From Ottowia oryzae (GTDB lineage Bacteria; Pseudomonadota; Gammaproteobacteria; Burkholderiales; Burkholderiaceae_C): 64,000 bases of DNA. Of this stretch, positions 42,743 through 51,606 are shown one piece after another. Under the pieces are notes generated by a model. The model was not told the origin of the DNA. It searched no databases and was given only the letters and a program-made list of their open reading frames with translations. The stretch covers positions 2,717,501-2,781,500 of the forward strand of contig NZ_CP027666.1 of the NCBI RefSeq assembly GCF_003008535.1. The letters run 5' to 3'. Made by a program: the position numbers and the translations under genes. Numbering within the stretch: the stretch's first letter is position 1; every line of letters begins with the position of its first letter.

Positions 42743-43417
42743 CAGCATTGACTTGATCAGGGGGATTGTCACCCCCCGCTGCGTCTGCAGTGCGTAGCGG
42801 TCCAGGTGGTCCAAAAGCTCGACCAGACTACCCAGGTCGCGTGAAAAACGCCCCAGCACGTAGTCCATCACCTCGTCGGACAGGAACAAGCCGCGCGCAT
42901 CGGCGGCGCGGCGCAGCACGGCGCGGGCGTCGCTTTCGGGCAGCGCGTGCAGCTCGAACACGTGGCCCCAGCCCAGGCGGGTGCGCAAATCCTCGCGCAG
43001 CTGCAAATCAGCGGGCGGCAAGGCGCCGGCGGCCAACACGGCCCGGGGGCGGCCCGACGCGGGTGCGACGGCGTTCACAAACCAGTTGAAGGCGGTGTGC
43101 TGCTGCTCGGCGCTGTAGCGGTCCACGTCGTCCAGCAGCACGGCGTCCCAGCTTTCGTCGAAGGCCTGCAGCGGCGGGGCGTCGGCGTCCAGCCAGCCCA
43201 CCGTGGCGCCGCGCGCCAGCAGGGCCGTGCGGGCGGCGCGCAGCAAGTGCGACTTGCCGGCGCCGGGCGGCCCCCACAGATAGGTGGGCACGGGCGAGCG
43301 GGCAGAGCTTTCGCACCAAAGGCGCAGGTGCTGCAGGGCCGCGGCGTTGCGCCCGGGCAGGTAGTCCTCCAGCGTGGGCTCGGGCGCCAGGCCGATGTCC
43401 AGCGCAATCTGCTTCAT
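42731..43417 (-). CDS. hda: DnaA regulatory inactivator Hda
   Basis: Hda, with the beta clamp, stimulates ATP hydrolysis by DnaA to prevent re-initiation. The 228-aa AAA+ protein begins MKQIALDIGLAPEPTLEDYL, with an N-terminal clamp-binding-like QIALDI. DnaA-type motifs follow: YLWGPPGAGKSHLLRA (Walker A), AVLLDDVDRYS (Walker B), TRLGWGHVFELHALPE and LDHLDRYALQTQRGVTIPL at the end. Its stop codon lies in repeat copy 14. It is divergent from purM. Confidence 0.92.
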   Translation of the reverse strand: MKQIALDIGLAPEPTLEDYLPGRNAAALQHLRLWCESSARSPVPTYLWGPPGAGKSHLLRAARTALLARGATVGWLDADAPPLQAFDESWDAVLLDDVDRYSAEQQHTAFNWFVNAVAPASGRPRAVLAAGALPPADLQLREDLRTRLGWGHVFELHALPESDARAVLRRAADARGLFLSDEVMDYVLGRFSRDLGSLVELLDHLDRYALQTQRGVTIPLIKSMLQNE

Positions 43418-43534
43418 GGGCAGGCGCGCGGGGCGGTCAGGGACACGGGCGAAGGCACAAACGAAGACACAAACGGACGCATCAGGTCTCACAAACGGGC
43501 GGTGGCGGCCATGGGAAGGCCGCAAAGCAGCGCC

Positions 43535-43540
43535 TAGAAT
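43535..43540 (+). promoter_or_regulatory. Possible -10 element of purM
   Basis: TAGAAT lies 82 bp before the purM ATG, with a second similar hexamer (TAGATT) at 43548-43553. A convincing -35 was not found. A terminator-like hairpin follows at 43560. Confidence 0.35.
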
Positions 43541-43559
43541 TCAAGCCTAGATTTTACGC

Positions 43560-43582
43560 GGCGCCCCAGACGGGCGCCTTTT
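43560..43582 (+). terminator. Terminator-like hairpin in the purM leader
   Basis: GGCGCCC (43560-43566) and GGGCGCC (43572-43578) form a 7-bp stem with a 5-nt loop, followed by TTTTG. It lies upstream of purM on the coding strand with no plus-strand gene before it. It is a candidate attenuator or a roadblock against antisense transcription. Confidence 0.45.
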
Positions 43583-43621
43583 GCGCACACCGCGCCCGTT
43601 GCCCCCCGAACGCTTGTCCCC

Positions 43622-44665
43622 ATGAGTGCCACCCCTACCCCCCTGAGCTACAAAGACGCGGGCGTCGATATCGACGCTGGCGACGCACTGGTCGAGCGCA
43701 TCAAGCCGCTGGCCAAACGCACCCTGCGCGAAGGCGTGCTGTCGGGCCTGGGCGGGTTTGGCGCGCTGTTCGAGGTGCCCAAGCGCTACCAGGAGCCGGT
43801 GCTGGTCAGCGGCACGGATGGCGTGGGCACCAAGCTGCGCCTGGCGTTTGAATGGGGCGTGCACGACACCGTGGGCATCGACCTGGTGGCCATGAGCGTG
43901 AACGACGTGCTGGTGCAAGGGGCCGAGCCGCTGTTCTTCCTGGACTACTTTGCCTGCGGCAAGCTGGACGTGGACACTGCTGCGGCGGTGGTCGGCGGCA
44001 TCGCCAAGGGCTGCGAGCTGAGCGGCTGCGCGCTGATTGGCGGCGAAACCGCCGAAATGCCCGGCATGTACCCGGACGGCGAATACGACCTGGCCGGTTT
44101 TTGCGTGGGCGCGGTCGAAAAGTCAAAAATCCTGACGGGCCGCGACGTGGCCGAAGGCGACGTGGTGCTGGGCCTGGCGTCGGCCGGCGTGCACAGCAAC
44201 GGCTTCAGCCTGGTGCGCAAATGCATCGAACGTGCCGGCGCGCAAGCCCCAGCCACGCTGGACGGCCAGCCTTTCCGCCAGGCCATCATGGCGCCTACCC
44301 GCCTGTACGTGAAGAACGTGCTGGCCGTGCTGGCCGCGCACCCCGAGGCGATCCGCGCGCTGGCGCACATCACCGGCGGCGGCCTGCTGGAGAACATTCC
44401 CCGCGTGCTGCCCGACGGGTTGGCTGCTCACCTGGTGAAAGGCAGCTGGCCGCAGACCGAGCTGTTCGCGTGGCTGCAAAAGACGGCGGGCATCGACGAC
44501 ATCGAGATGAACCGCACCTTCAACAACGGCATCGGCATGGTGATGGTCGTCAAGCCGGATGCCGCCGACGCCGTGGCCGCCGCCCTGCGCGCTGCAGGTG
44601 AAACCGTCTACACCATTGGCCGGATCGCGCCGCGCGGCGACCGTGCGGCCGTGGTGGTGGCCTGA
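43622..44665 (+). CDS. purM: Phosphoribosylformylglycinamidine cyclo-ligase
   Basis: PurM closes the imidazole ring (AIR synthetase) in purine synthesis. The 347-aa protein has the PurM/SelD fold with SYKDAGVDIDAGDALVERIK, the signature VLVSGTDGVGTKLRLAFEWG, DLVAMSVNDVLVQGAEPLFF, GGETAEMPGMY, and FSLVRKCIERAG. Length and motifs are standard. The divergent hda and downstream AI-2E-type permease match the usual comamonad neighbourhood. Confidence 0.97.
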   Translation: MSATPTPLSYKDAGVDIDAGDALVERIKPLAKRTLREGVLSGLGGFGALFEVPKRYQEPVLVSGTDGVGTKLRLAFEWGVHDTVGIDLVAMSVNDVLVQGAEPLFFLDYFACGKLDVDTAAAVVGGIAKGCELSGCALIGGETAEMPGMYPDGEYDLAGFCVGAVEKSKILTGRDVAEGDVVLGLASAGVHSNGFSLVRKCIERAGAQAPATLDGQPFRQAIMAPTRLYVKNVLAVLAAHPEAIRALAHITGGGLLENIPRVLPDGLAAHLVKGSWPQTELFAWLQKTAGIDDIEMNRTFNNGIGMVMVVKPDAADAVAAALRAAGETVYTIGRIAPRGDRAAVVVA

Positions 44666-44812
44666 TTTCACAGGCGGCGGCCCCATTCGCCGCCTTGAGT
44701 ATTGGCCGCCTTGAATTGACGCGCCGCGCTGCCCACTGAGACAGCAACCGTTATCGGGCCGGCGCGGGGCAAGCCGCCGCGCCTGTCCTTGCCCCTCACC
44801 CGCTCACGCCGC

Positions 44813-45835
44813 ATGAACACACTTTCCGCCACCCAGCGCCAGCGTATCGCCGAAGTGGCCAGCTACGTGATGATGGTCGGCGCGCTGCTGTTGATCATGT
44901 GGCAGGGGCTGCTGCCCGGCTTGCTGTGCGTGTGCCTGGGCTTTCTCAGCGCGCGCTGGCTCAGCCCCCAACTGGCGGTGCTGACCCGCGCACCCGACGG
45001 CCATGCGCCGCGCCTGGCGGCCGCCGTGGTGGCGCTGCTGCCGGTGCTGCTGCTGGCCTTCGCCCTGCCGCGCACGCGCGGGCTGATCCTGGACGCGCCG
45101 GGCCAGTACCGCGAGCTGCTGGGCTTTCTGGCCCGCACCGTGCTGGAATTGCGCGAAAAGCTGCCGCCCGAGCTGGGTTTTCAACTGCCCGACGGCGCCG
45201 CTGAAATCCAGCACGTGATCGCCGCCTACCTGGCCAGCAAGGCGGGCGCGCTGGCCACCGCGGGGCGCGCGTGGCTGGTCGGCCTGCTGTTCGCTTACGT
45301 GGGTCTGCTGATTGGCGCGCTGGCGGCCGCACGCCCCAGTGCGTTCGATCTGAAGCCGCTGGCCGCGCAGCTACACCTGCGCCTGTCGCGCTTTGGCGAA
45401 ACCTTTCGGCAGATCGTGGTGGCGCAGTTCTGGATCGCGCTGTTCAACACCTGCCTGACGGCCATCTTCCTGCTGGTGCTGCTGCCGCTGTCGGGCAACA
45501 AGCTGCCCTATTCGATGGCGCTGCTGCTGCTGACCTTCGTAGCGGGGCTGGTGCCCATCGTTGGCAACCTGCTGTGCAACGCGGTGTTGACCCTGGTGGG
45601 CCTTTCCGTGTCGCCCAGCGTGGCGGCGGCCTGCCTGGTTTTCTTGGTCACCATCCACAAGGCGGAATACTTCATCAACGCCAAGGTGATCGGCCACCGC
45701 ACGCACATGGGTGTGTGGGAATTGCTGACCGTAATGTTCGTGATGGAGGCGGTTTTCGGCCCGCCCGGCCTGGTGGCGGCGCCTCTGTTCTACGCGTACT
45801 TCAAGAAAGAGCTGCAGGCGACCGACTGGGTGTGA
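44813..45835 (+). CDS. AI-2E family transporter-like membrane protein
   Basis: This 340-aa inner-membrane protein has about seven or eight helices (VMMVGALLLIMWQGLLPGLL, AAVVALLPVLLLAFALP, WLVGLLFAYVGLLIGALAA, FWIALFNTCLTAIFLLVLLP, LLTFVAGLVPIVGNLLCNAV and others). The segment VPIVGNLLCN, followed by a helical pair and VIGHRTHMGVWELLTVMFVM, is typical of the AI-2E/UPF0118 (YdiK/PerM) family. That family includes permeases and Na+/H+ antiporters; a role in AI-2 export is not implied. The start at MNTLSATQRQ is favoured over earlier codons. Confidence 0.88.
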   Translation: MNTLSATQRQRIAEVASYVMMVGALLLIMWQGLLPGLLCVCLGFLSARWLSPQLAVLTRAPDGHAPRLAAAVVALLPVLLLAFALPRTRGLILDAPGQYRELLGFLARTVLELREKLPPELGFQLPDGAAEIQHVIAAYLASKAGALATAGRAWLVGLLFAYVGLLIGALAAARPSAFDLKPLAAQLHLRLSRFGETFRQIVVAQFWIALFNTCLTAIFLLVLLPLSGNKLPYSMALLLLTFVAGLVPIVGNLLCNAVLTLVGLSVSPSVAAACLVFLVTIHKAEYFINAKVIGHRTHMGVWELLTVMFVMEAVFGPPGLVAAPLFYAYFKKELQATDWV

Positions 45836-45892
45836 GCGGGCTCGCGCCCAGTTCAGCTCCAGATGGCGCGTTTAGGCTGGCCTGCAGCCGAA

Positions 45893-45950
45893 TGCTATGG
45901 TTTGAATAGCTGCCAGCGCACATTGCACCTGTGCCAGAGCCATATTTCAT
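45893..45950 (+). repeat. Comamonad-type inverted repeat, copy 15
   Basis: GCTATGGTTTGAATAGCTGC is followed by CAGCGC and CTGTGCCAGAGCCATATTTC. It lies between the AI-2E-type gene and the isochorismatase-like operon. Confidence 0.8.
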
Positions 45951-46067
45951 TCAGAACATTGGCGATAAGCACCATGTCCTGATCGGATGGTTTTCTGTCC
46001 GCCAGCGTGCGGACTGCGCAGCGGCTGGCGGGCACCATAGGGCACCCCAACCCCATGGAATCTGCCC

Positions 46068-46625
46068 GTGACCACCGCCCTTCTCGTCATCGACGCCCAG
46101 GAATCCTTTCGCCACCGGCCCTTCTGGTCTGAGGCCGACTTGCCCGCCTACCTGGCAGCCCAAAACGCCCTGATCGAAGGCGCCGCCGCCCAGGGCACGC
46201 CCATCGTGCGCATCCTGCACCGCAGCGGGCTAGACGTGGCAGACAACCCGTTCTCAGACGCCAGCGGCCACGTGCGGGCGCTGGCCGGGCTGGCCGAATT
46301 CGACGCCGCCGCCACCTTCAGCAAGTCGCGGCACAGCGCGCTGGTGGGCACCGGGTTGGACGTGCGGCTGACCGAGCGGGGCATTCGCCGCCTGATCGTC
46401 AGCGGCATCCGCACCGAGCAATGCTGCGAAACCACCGCCCGCCACGCCGCCGACCTGGGCTGGCAGGTGGACTACGTCCCCACCGCCACGCTGACCTTCG
46501 ACATGGTGCAGCCCGACGGGCGCCCCCTGCCCGCCGCCGACATCGTGGCGTGCACCTGCACGGTGCTGGCCGGGCGTTTCGCGCGCATTTGCAGCGTGGC
46601 CGAAGCGCTGGAGGCCGCGCCATGA
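46068..46625 (+). CDS. Isochorismatase-family cysteine hydrolase
   Basis: This 185-aa hydrolase starts at GTG 46068. The catalytic triad of the family is visible: Asp9 in LLVIDAQESF, Lys86 in FSKSRHSAL, and Cys119 in GIRTEQCCETTARHA. Relatives hydrolyse nicotinamide, N-carbamoyl compounds or isochorismate; the substrate here is unknown. Its TGA overlaps the ATG of the DJ-1/PfpI gene (ATGA), so it is the first gene of a coupled operon. Confidence 0.87.
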   Translation: MTTALLVIDAQESFRHRPFWSEADLPAYLAAQNALIEGAAAQGTPIVRILHRSGLDVADNPFSDASGHVRALAGLAEFDAAATFSKSRHSALVGTGLDVRLTERGIRRLIVSGIRTEQCCETTARHAADLGWQVDYVPTATLTFDMVQPDGRPLPAADIVACTCTVLAGRFARICSVAEALEAAP

Positions 46626-47248
46626 CCGCCCAGACGCTGACGCTGACGCTGACGGTGCACATCCTGGCCTTCGATGGCGTGGAGGCGCTGGATTTCGCCG
46701 GCCCCTACGAGGTGTTCACCACCGCCACGCGCATGCACCAGCGCCTGGCGCCCGCCCCCGCTGCGCCTCTGTTTGACGTGCGCGCCGTCGCCGCAGACAA
46801 CCAGCCGGTGCGCGCCCGCGCGGGGCTGCGCCTGCTGCCTGAGCTGGATTTCCACACCGCGCCGCGGTGCGACGTGCTGATCGTGCCCGGCGGCGTGGTG
46901 GACGGCGCCCTGGCCTGCCCTCGCACGCTGGCTTGGCTGCGCAAGCAGTCGGCGCTCGCGCAAATTACCGCGTCGGTCTGCACCGGCGCCTTTCTTCTGG
47001 CCGAAGCTGGGGTGCTGACCGATCAAGAGGTCACCACGCATTGGGAAGACCTGGCCGACCTGCAGCGCCGCTACCCCGCGTTGCGCGTCACCGACAGGCA
47101 GCGCTGGGTGGACGGGGAGCGCCTGGTGACGTCAGCCGGGATCAGCGCTGGGATCGACATGAGCCTGCACCTCGTGGCGCGCCTGGGCGGACAAGCCCTG
47201 GCCGAGCGCACGGCGCGCCAGATGGACTACGCTTGGCAAGCAGCCTGA
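46622..47248 (+). CDS. DJ-1/PfpI family protein
   Basis: This 208-aa protein has the flavodoxin-like DJ-1/PfpI fold: VHILAFDGVEALDFAGPYEV, CDVLIVPGG, and the nucleophile elbow SVCTGAFLLAEAG with Cys120. TTHWEDLADLQRRYP and SAGISAGIDMSLHLV follow, as in isonitrile hydratase-like and GlxA N-terminal domains. No helix-turn-helix domain is attached, so it is probably an enzyme rather than a regulator. It is translationally coupled to the isochorismatase-like gene. Substrate unknown; isonitrile hydratase is one possibility. Confidence 0.85.
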   Translation: MTAQTLTLTLTVHILAFDGVEALDFAGPYEVFTTATRMHQRLAPAPAAPLFDVRAVAADNQPVRARAGLRLLPELDFHTAPRCDVLIVPGGVVDGALACPRTLAWLRKQSALAQITASVCTGAFLLAEAGVLTDQEVTTHWEDLADLQRRYPALRVTDRQRWVDGERLVTSAGISAGIDMSLHLVARLGGQALAERTARQMDYAWQAA

Positions 47249-47313
47249 TCCGCCCGCCGATCCGTCGGAACGTCTCGCCCCACCTTCGCCCCACCTTCTC
47301 CCCAACGCCGCCC

Positions 47314-47640
47314 ATGTTCGCCCGTACCCCGCCGCCGCCGTACTGCGCCGTCATCTTCTCGTCCGTGCGAACGCCGGGCGACGCCGGTTACGACGCCATG
47401 GCGCAGCGCATGGCCGAACTGGCGGCCCAGCAGCCCGGCTACCTGGGCGCCGAAAGCGTGCGCAACGCCGAGGGCGAAGGCATCACCGTCTCTTACTGGA
47501 CCGACGAAGCCGCCGCGGCCGCCTGGAAGCGCAACGCCGAGCACCTGCAGGCGCAGCGCCTGGGGCGCAGCCAGTGGTATGGGCGCTATGAATTGCGCAT
47601 TGCCCGCGTCGAGCGCGCCTATGGCGGCGGCGCCGACTGA
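47314..47640 (+). CDS. Antibiotic biosynthesis monooxygenase (ABM) domain protein
   Basis: This 108-aa protein begins MFARTPPPPYCAVIFSSVRT. It has the ABM ferredoxin-like fold: MAQRMAELAAQQPGYLGAES, the central GITVSYWTDEAAAAAWKRNA strand-helix, and a closing YGRYELRIARVERAY. It is most like the YgiN/heme-degrading-like cofactor-independent monooxygenases. It is part of the 46068-48684 cluster, 65 bp after the DJ-1/PfpI gene and overlapping the GlxA-type gene. Confidence 0.85.
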   Translation: MFARTPPPPYCAVIFSSVRTPGDAGYDAMAQRMAELAAQQPGYLGAESVRNAEGEGITVSYWTDEAAAAAWKRNAEHLQAQRLGRSQWYGRYELRIARVERAYGGGAD

Positions 47641-48684
47641 CCGCCGCGCGCGCCGCGGCGTAGGCGCGCGCGCATCCGTTGACGCAGCGGGCCTTGCGGG
47701 CGCGCCCATCGACGTGTTCTTTCTGCTGCTGCCGGATAGCCTGGTGCTGGATTGGGCCGGCCCCGCCGAAGCCCTGCGCAGCGCCAACCGGCACCTGGAG
47801 GCGCTGGGCCAGCCTGCGCGTTTTCGGCTGCATTTCGTCAGCCCGACCAGCCAGTCGGTCAGCTCGGTGGGTGCGACGCTGTCGGGGCTGGCGCCCTTGC
47901 CTGCCGCGCTGCCCCGCCCCGGCTGGGTGGTGCTGATCGGCCAGCCCGGCGACCGGCTGAACCTGCAGACCGATGACACGCGGGCCGCACTGCACTGGCT
48001 GCGCGGCCTGCGCCTGGCCACCGGCGAATGCGAACTGCTGTGCGTGTGCGCCGGGGCCGTGCTGATCGCGCACGCCGGGCTGCTCACGCACCACCAGGCG
48101 ACCACCCACCACCAGCATTTGGACGAGCTGGCGGCGGCCGACCCGCAGTGCGACGTGCAGGCCAACCGCGTGTTCGTGGCCGACCCGCGGTCTGGAGCAG
48201 CGCGGGCGTCACCTGCGGCATCGACCTGAGCTTGCAGCGCATTGCCGACCTGTGCGGCCCGGCCGTGGCCGCGCAAGTGGCGCAAAGCCTGGTCGTGCCC
48301 TTGCGCCGCAGCGCGCAGGATGCCGAGCTATCGCCCTTCCTGCGCCACCGCAACCACCTGCACCCCGCCGTGCACCGCGTGCAGGACGCGCTCAGCCGCG
48401 CGCCCCAGGCCGATTGGCCGCTGCAGCGCATGGCCGAAGTGGCGCACACCTCGCCGCGCCACCTGTCGCGCCTGTTCGCCGAACACGCGGGCGTCAGCCC
48501 GCACGACTACCTGCGCGGGTTGCGCCTGTCGATCGCCACCACCGCCCTGGCCAGCGGCCAGTCGGTCACGCAGGCGGCGCAGTTGGCAGGTTTTGGCACC
48601 GACACCCAATTGCGCCGCGCATGGCGCGCGGCGGGGCATGTGGGATGGCCTTCGCATTTGGCGCGCGCGGCGCAGGCTGGATAA
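47621..48684 (+). pseudogene. GlxA-type AraC-family regulator, frameshifted
   Basis: Two frames together encode a GlxA-like regulator of ~350 aa. The first (47621-48229) has the DJ-1/PfpI-like sensor domain: IDVFFLLLPDSLVLDWAGPA, then CELLCVCAGAVLIAHAGLLT and TTHHQHLDELAAADP. It runs to VFVADPR and then leaves the family pattern. Near 48184-48192 the pattern continues in another frame as VWSSAGVTCGIDLSL. That frame extends through the AraC helix-turn-helix region (ADWPLQRMAEVAHTSPRHLS, VTQAAQLAGFGTDTQLRRAW) to 48684. Adding one G to CGCGG would restore one frame. It is either a real inactivating deletion or a base error. It starts inside the end of the ABM gene. Confidence 0.8.
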
Positions 48685-48780
48685 GCGAGACAAGCTGGAC
48701 AAGCGGCTAAGGGGCAGCCTGAAGTCGATTGAGGGGCGCTTGCTTGGCCTTGTGCAAGGCGAGCCACACACCCGATATTC

Positions 48781-48835
48781 GCTATATAAACAGTAGCTTC
48801 CGCCGCAGTTGGCACCAGCGCCAGCGGCCGATTTG
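48781..48835 (+). repeat. Comamonad-type inverted repeat, copy 16
   Basis: GCTATATAAACAGTAGCTTC is followed by CAGCGCCAGCGGCCGATTTG. It lies between the convergent GlxA-type and SirB1 genes. Confidence 0.8.
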
Positions 48836-48947
48836 ATCTGAAATTGGATGGCGCTGCGACGGGCCTGCGCGCATCGACTTGCTCGCGCCTCGGCGGGCAA
48901 ACGCGGCGCCCCTACCCGATCGGCAGCGCGCAAAAACGGGGGAGCTG

Positions 48948-49796
48948 TCAGTCGGCCGAGCCACCCAGCGCCGACAGGCGCTCGGCCATGGCATCGCGGT
49001 CGGCGGCCTCGGCCGCTTCGCGCAGGTACACGCTCAAGTCGGCGCGCGCACGCTCGATATCGCCCAGTTGCGCCAGCGCCAGGCCGCGGTCGCGGTACTC
49101 GGCCCAGGCTTCGGGCAGCAGCGTGACCAGCCGGTCTTGCACCCGCACCAGGCGCGGCCAGTCGCGCCGCGTGCGGTGGATGTCCTGCAGGTTGCGCAGC
49201 ATGCGCGCCAGGATCTGCCGGGGCGGCGTGGGTTGCAGAAACTGCGCGAGCGTGGCGTCGCTGTGCGCCAGCTCGCGGTCGAGCTGAAACTGCTCCAGCC
49301 GCTCGTGAAGCTCTGGCCGCCCCAGCGACTGGCCGGTGAACGGGTCGATCACCACGCACCCGTCCTCGATCTTCGCCTGCACCAGGAAGTGCCCGGGAAA
49401 GCCGACCCCGTCCACCTTCAAGCCGGCCGACTGGCCCAGCTCCAGCCACAGCACCGCCAGAGAAATGGGGATGCCGCGCCGCGTGTGCAGCACCACATCC
49501 ACGTAGCTGTTCTTGGCGTTGTAGTAGTCGTTGACGTTGCCGGCAAAGCCCAGGTCGGCAAAGAAGAACTGGTTGACGGCGCGCAGCCGCTCCACCGGGT
49601 CGGCGCTGGGCGAAATGCGTTGGTTGAGGCGGTCGGCCAGCTGATCGACCTGCTCCAGCACCTGCTCCACGTCCAGGTCGGGCGTGTCGTCTTGCGCCAG
49701 CGCGGCAGCGGCTTCCAGCAGCGGCAGGCCTTCGTCCTGCTGAACCAGGGCCGCGAAGTAGGCCAGCGGCGTGGGCAAAGTCAAATCCAGCGGCAT
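48948..49796 (-). CDS. SirB1/transglutaminase-like and TPR domain protein
   Basis: This 282-aa protein begins MPLDLTLPTPLAYFAALVQQ. Its core is the SirB1 transglutaminase-like domain: YYNAKNSYVDVVLHTRRGIP, then ISLAVLWLELGQSAGLKVDG, GVGFPGHFLVQAKIEDGCVV and DPFTGQSLGRPELHERL. A C-terminal tetratricopeptide-like part follows (ILARMLRNLQDIHRTRRDWP and RLVRVQDRLVTLLPEAWAEY). Catalytic Cys positions of true transglutaminases are not evident. Function unknown, though widely conserved in proteobacteria. It lies 120 bp after murJ on the same strand. Confidence 0.87.
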   Translation of the reverse strand: MPLDLTLPTPLAYFAALVQQDEGLPLLEAAAALAQDDTPDLDVEQVLEQVDQLADRLNQRISPSADPVERLRAVNQFFFADLGFAGNVNDYYNAKNSYVDVVLHTRRGIPISLAVLWLELGQSAGLKVDGVGFPGHFLVQAKIEDGCVVIDPFTGQSLGRPELHERLEQFQLDRELAHSDATLAQFLQPTPPRQILARMLRNLQDIHRTRRDWPRLVRVQDRLVTLLPEAWAEYRDRGLALAQLGDIERARADLSVYLREAAEAADRDAMAERLSALGGSAD

Positions 49797-49916
49797 GGCC
49801 GAATTGTGACCAAGGGCGGCGCGGCGCGTCAACGCGGTGGCCCTTAAGGCCGTGCCCCTGTGGCGCCTTGGCGCCATACGCGGGGCCCGGAGCTGGGCTC
49901 GGACGCGGCAGCCGGA

Positions 49917-51470
49917 TCAGCGCCTGACCAGCTGCCGCAGCTTGACCCCGGCCGCCGCCAGCGCGCCAAAGTAGACCACCATGGCCACCAGGATGGAGCC
50001 CGCCAGCAGGGCCACACGCTGCCAGCTGACCAGCGCCAGCCAGTCGAACTGGTCGCCGGCCCAGGCCAGAAAAGCGCTCATCAACAAGGTGGCGCCCAAC
50101 GTCTGCGCGCCAAACACGCCCCAGCCTGCGGCGGGCTGGTAGCTGCCGCGCCGGATCAGCCCCGTCAGCAGCCAGCCGGCGTTGAGCAGCGCGCCCAGCG
50201 CAATCGACAGCGTCAGCGCCGCGTGCTGCAACTGCGGCACCAGCACCACGTTCAGCAGCTGCGTGACCACCAGCACCGCAATGGCGATCTTGACGGGCGT
50301 GCGGATATCCAGGCTGGCGTAGTAGCCCGGCGCCAGCACTTTCACCGCCACCAGCCCGACCAGGCCCACGCCGTAACCGGCCAGCGCCAGCGCCACGCGC
50401 TGCACGTCGTCAGGCGCAAATTTGCCGTGGTAGAACAGCGTGGCGATCAGCGGCGTGGCAAACACCAGCAGCGCCGCGGCGCACGGCAGCGACAGCACCA
50501 CGACAAGGCGCAGGCCCCAGTCCAGCATTTGCGAATAGCGCGCGTCGTCGCCCTTGGCGCGGGCGGCGGACAGTTGCGGCGTCAGCACCACGCCCAGGGC
50601 CACGCCCAGCAAGGCGGTGGGGAATTCCATCAGCCGATCGGCGTACCAAACCCAGGTCACGCTGCCCGCCGCCAGGTGCGACGCGATTTGCGTGTTGATC
50701 AGCAAGGACAGCTGCGCCACGCCCACGCCCAGCAGCGCGGGCAGCATCAGCGTCAGCACCTGCCGCACGCCCGGGTCGCGCCAGGCTTCGCGCACGCGGC
50801 GCCAGCTCAGGCTGATGTGCGGCAGCAGGCCCAGGCGCCTGAGCGCGGGCACCTGCACGGCCAGCTGCAGGATGCCCCCCACCATCACACCGACGGCCAT
50901 GGCGTAGATGGGCTCGATGCCCATCTTGGCCAACCAAGGCGCGCCCAGCCAGGCCGCCACGATCATGGCCAGGTTCAACAGCACCGGCGTGGCGGCGGGC
51001 ACGACGAAATGGCGCCACGTATTCAGAATGCCAGCCGAAAAAGCCACCAGCGACATGCATCCGATGTAGGGGAACATGATGCGCGTCATCAGCACCCCTG
51101 AATCAAAGCTGTGCGCATCCAGCCCGCTGGCCAGCAGCCACACCAGAATCGGTGAGGCCACCACGCCCACCGCGCAGGTCAGCACCAACACCCAGGTGAG
51201 CACGGTGGCCACCGCATCGATCAGGTGGCGCGTGGCTTCTTCGCCATTGGCCGCCTTCGACCGCGCCAGCACCGGCACGAAAGCCTGGCTGAACGCACCT
51301 TCAGCGAACAGGCGGCGCAGCAAGTTGGGAATGCGAAAGGCGACGTTGAACGCGTCCGTCAGGCCGCTGACGCCAAAGGCCGACGCCATCAGCAAATCGC
51401 GCACCAGACCGGTGATGCGCGAAGCCAATGTCAGTAGGGAGACGGTGGAGGCGGCTTTGAATAGGCTCAC
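49917..51470 (-). CDS. murJ: Lipid II flippase MurJ
   Basis: MurJ (MviN) flips lipid II across the inner membrane for peptidoglycan synthesis. The 517-aa protein has about 14 helices. The start is GTG 51470 giving SLFKAASTVSLLTLASRITG, then LVRDLLMASAFGVSGLTDAF and NVAFRIPNLLRRLFAEGAFS. These are the conserved N-terminal segments with the essential Arg and Asp. PTALLGVALGVVLTPQLSAA and LAPGYYASLDIRTPVKIAIA are further matches. It is divergent from rpsT, the common arrangement. Confidence 0.95.
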   Translation of the reverse strand: MSLFKAASTVSLLTLASRITGLVRDLLMASAFGVSGLTDAFNVAFRIPNLLRRLFAEGAFSQAFVPVLARSKAANGEEATRHLIDAVATVLTWVLVLTCAVGVVASPILVWLLASGLDAHSFDSGVLMTRIMFPYIGCMSLVAFSAGILNTWRHFVVPAATPVLLNLAMIVAAWLGAPWLAKMGIEPIYAMAVGVMVGGILQLAVQVPALRRLGLLPHISLSWRRVREAWRDPGVRQVLTLMLPALLGVGVAQLSLLINTQIASHLAAGSVTWVWYADRLMEFPTALLGVALGVVLTPQLSAARAKGDDARYSQMLDWGLRLVVVLSLPCAAALLVFATPLIATLFYHGKFAPDDVQRVALALAGYGVGLVGLVAVKVLAPGYYASLDIRTPVKIAIAVLVVTQLLNVVLVPQLQHAALTLSIALGALLNAGWLLTGLIRRGSYQPAAGWGVFGAQTLGATLLMSAFLAWAGDQFDWLALVSWQRVALLAGSILVAMVVYFGALAAAGVKLRQLVRR

Positions 51471-51555
51471 GAAACGGCACGCAGGTGTGGGGCGCCAGTG
51501 TAGTCCCGCAAGGCGCCGGCGCCGCGCGGGCATGGCACATCGCTGTCACAAAGAG

Positions 51556-51561
51556 TAGAAT
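51556..51561 (+). promoter_or_regulatory. Possible -10 element of rpsT
   Basis: TAGAAT lies 46 bp before the rpsT start in an otherwise GC-rich divergent region. The -35 is not obvious. Confidence 0.4.
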
Positions 51562-51606
51562 GCTGGGTTTTGCTGACAACATCCCCAAACCCTTAAGGAA
51601 TACATC

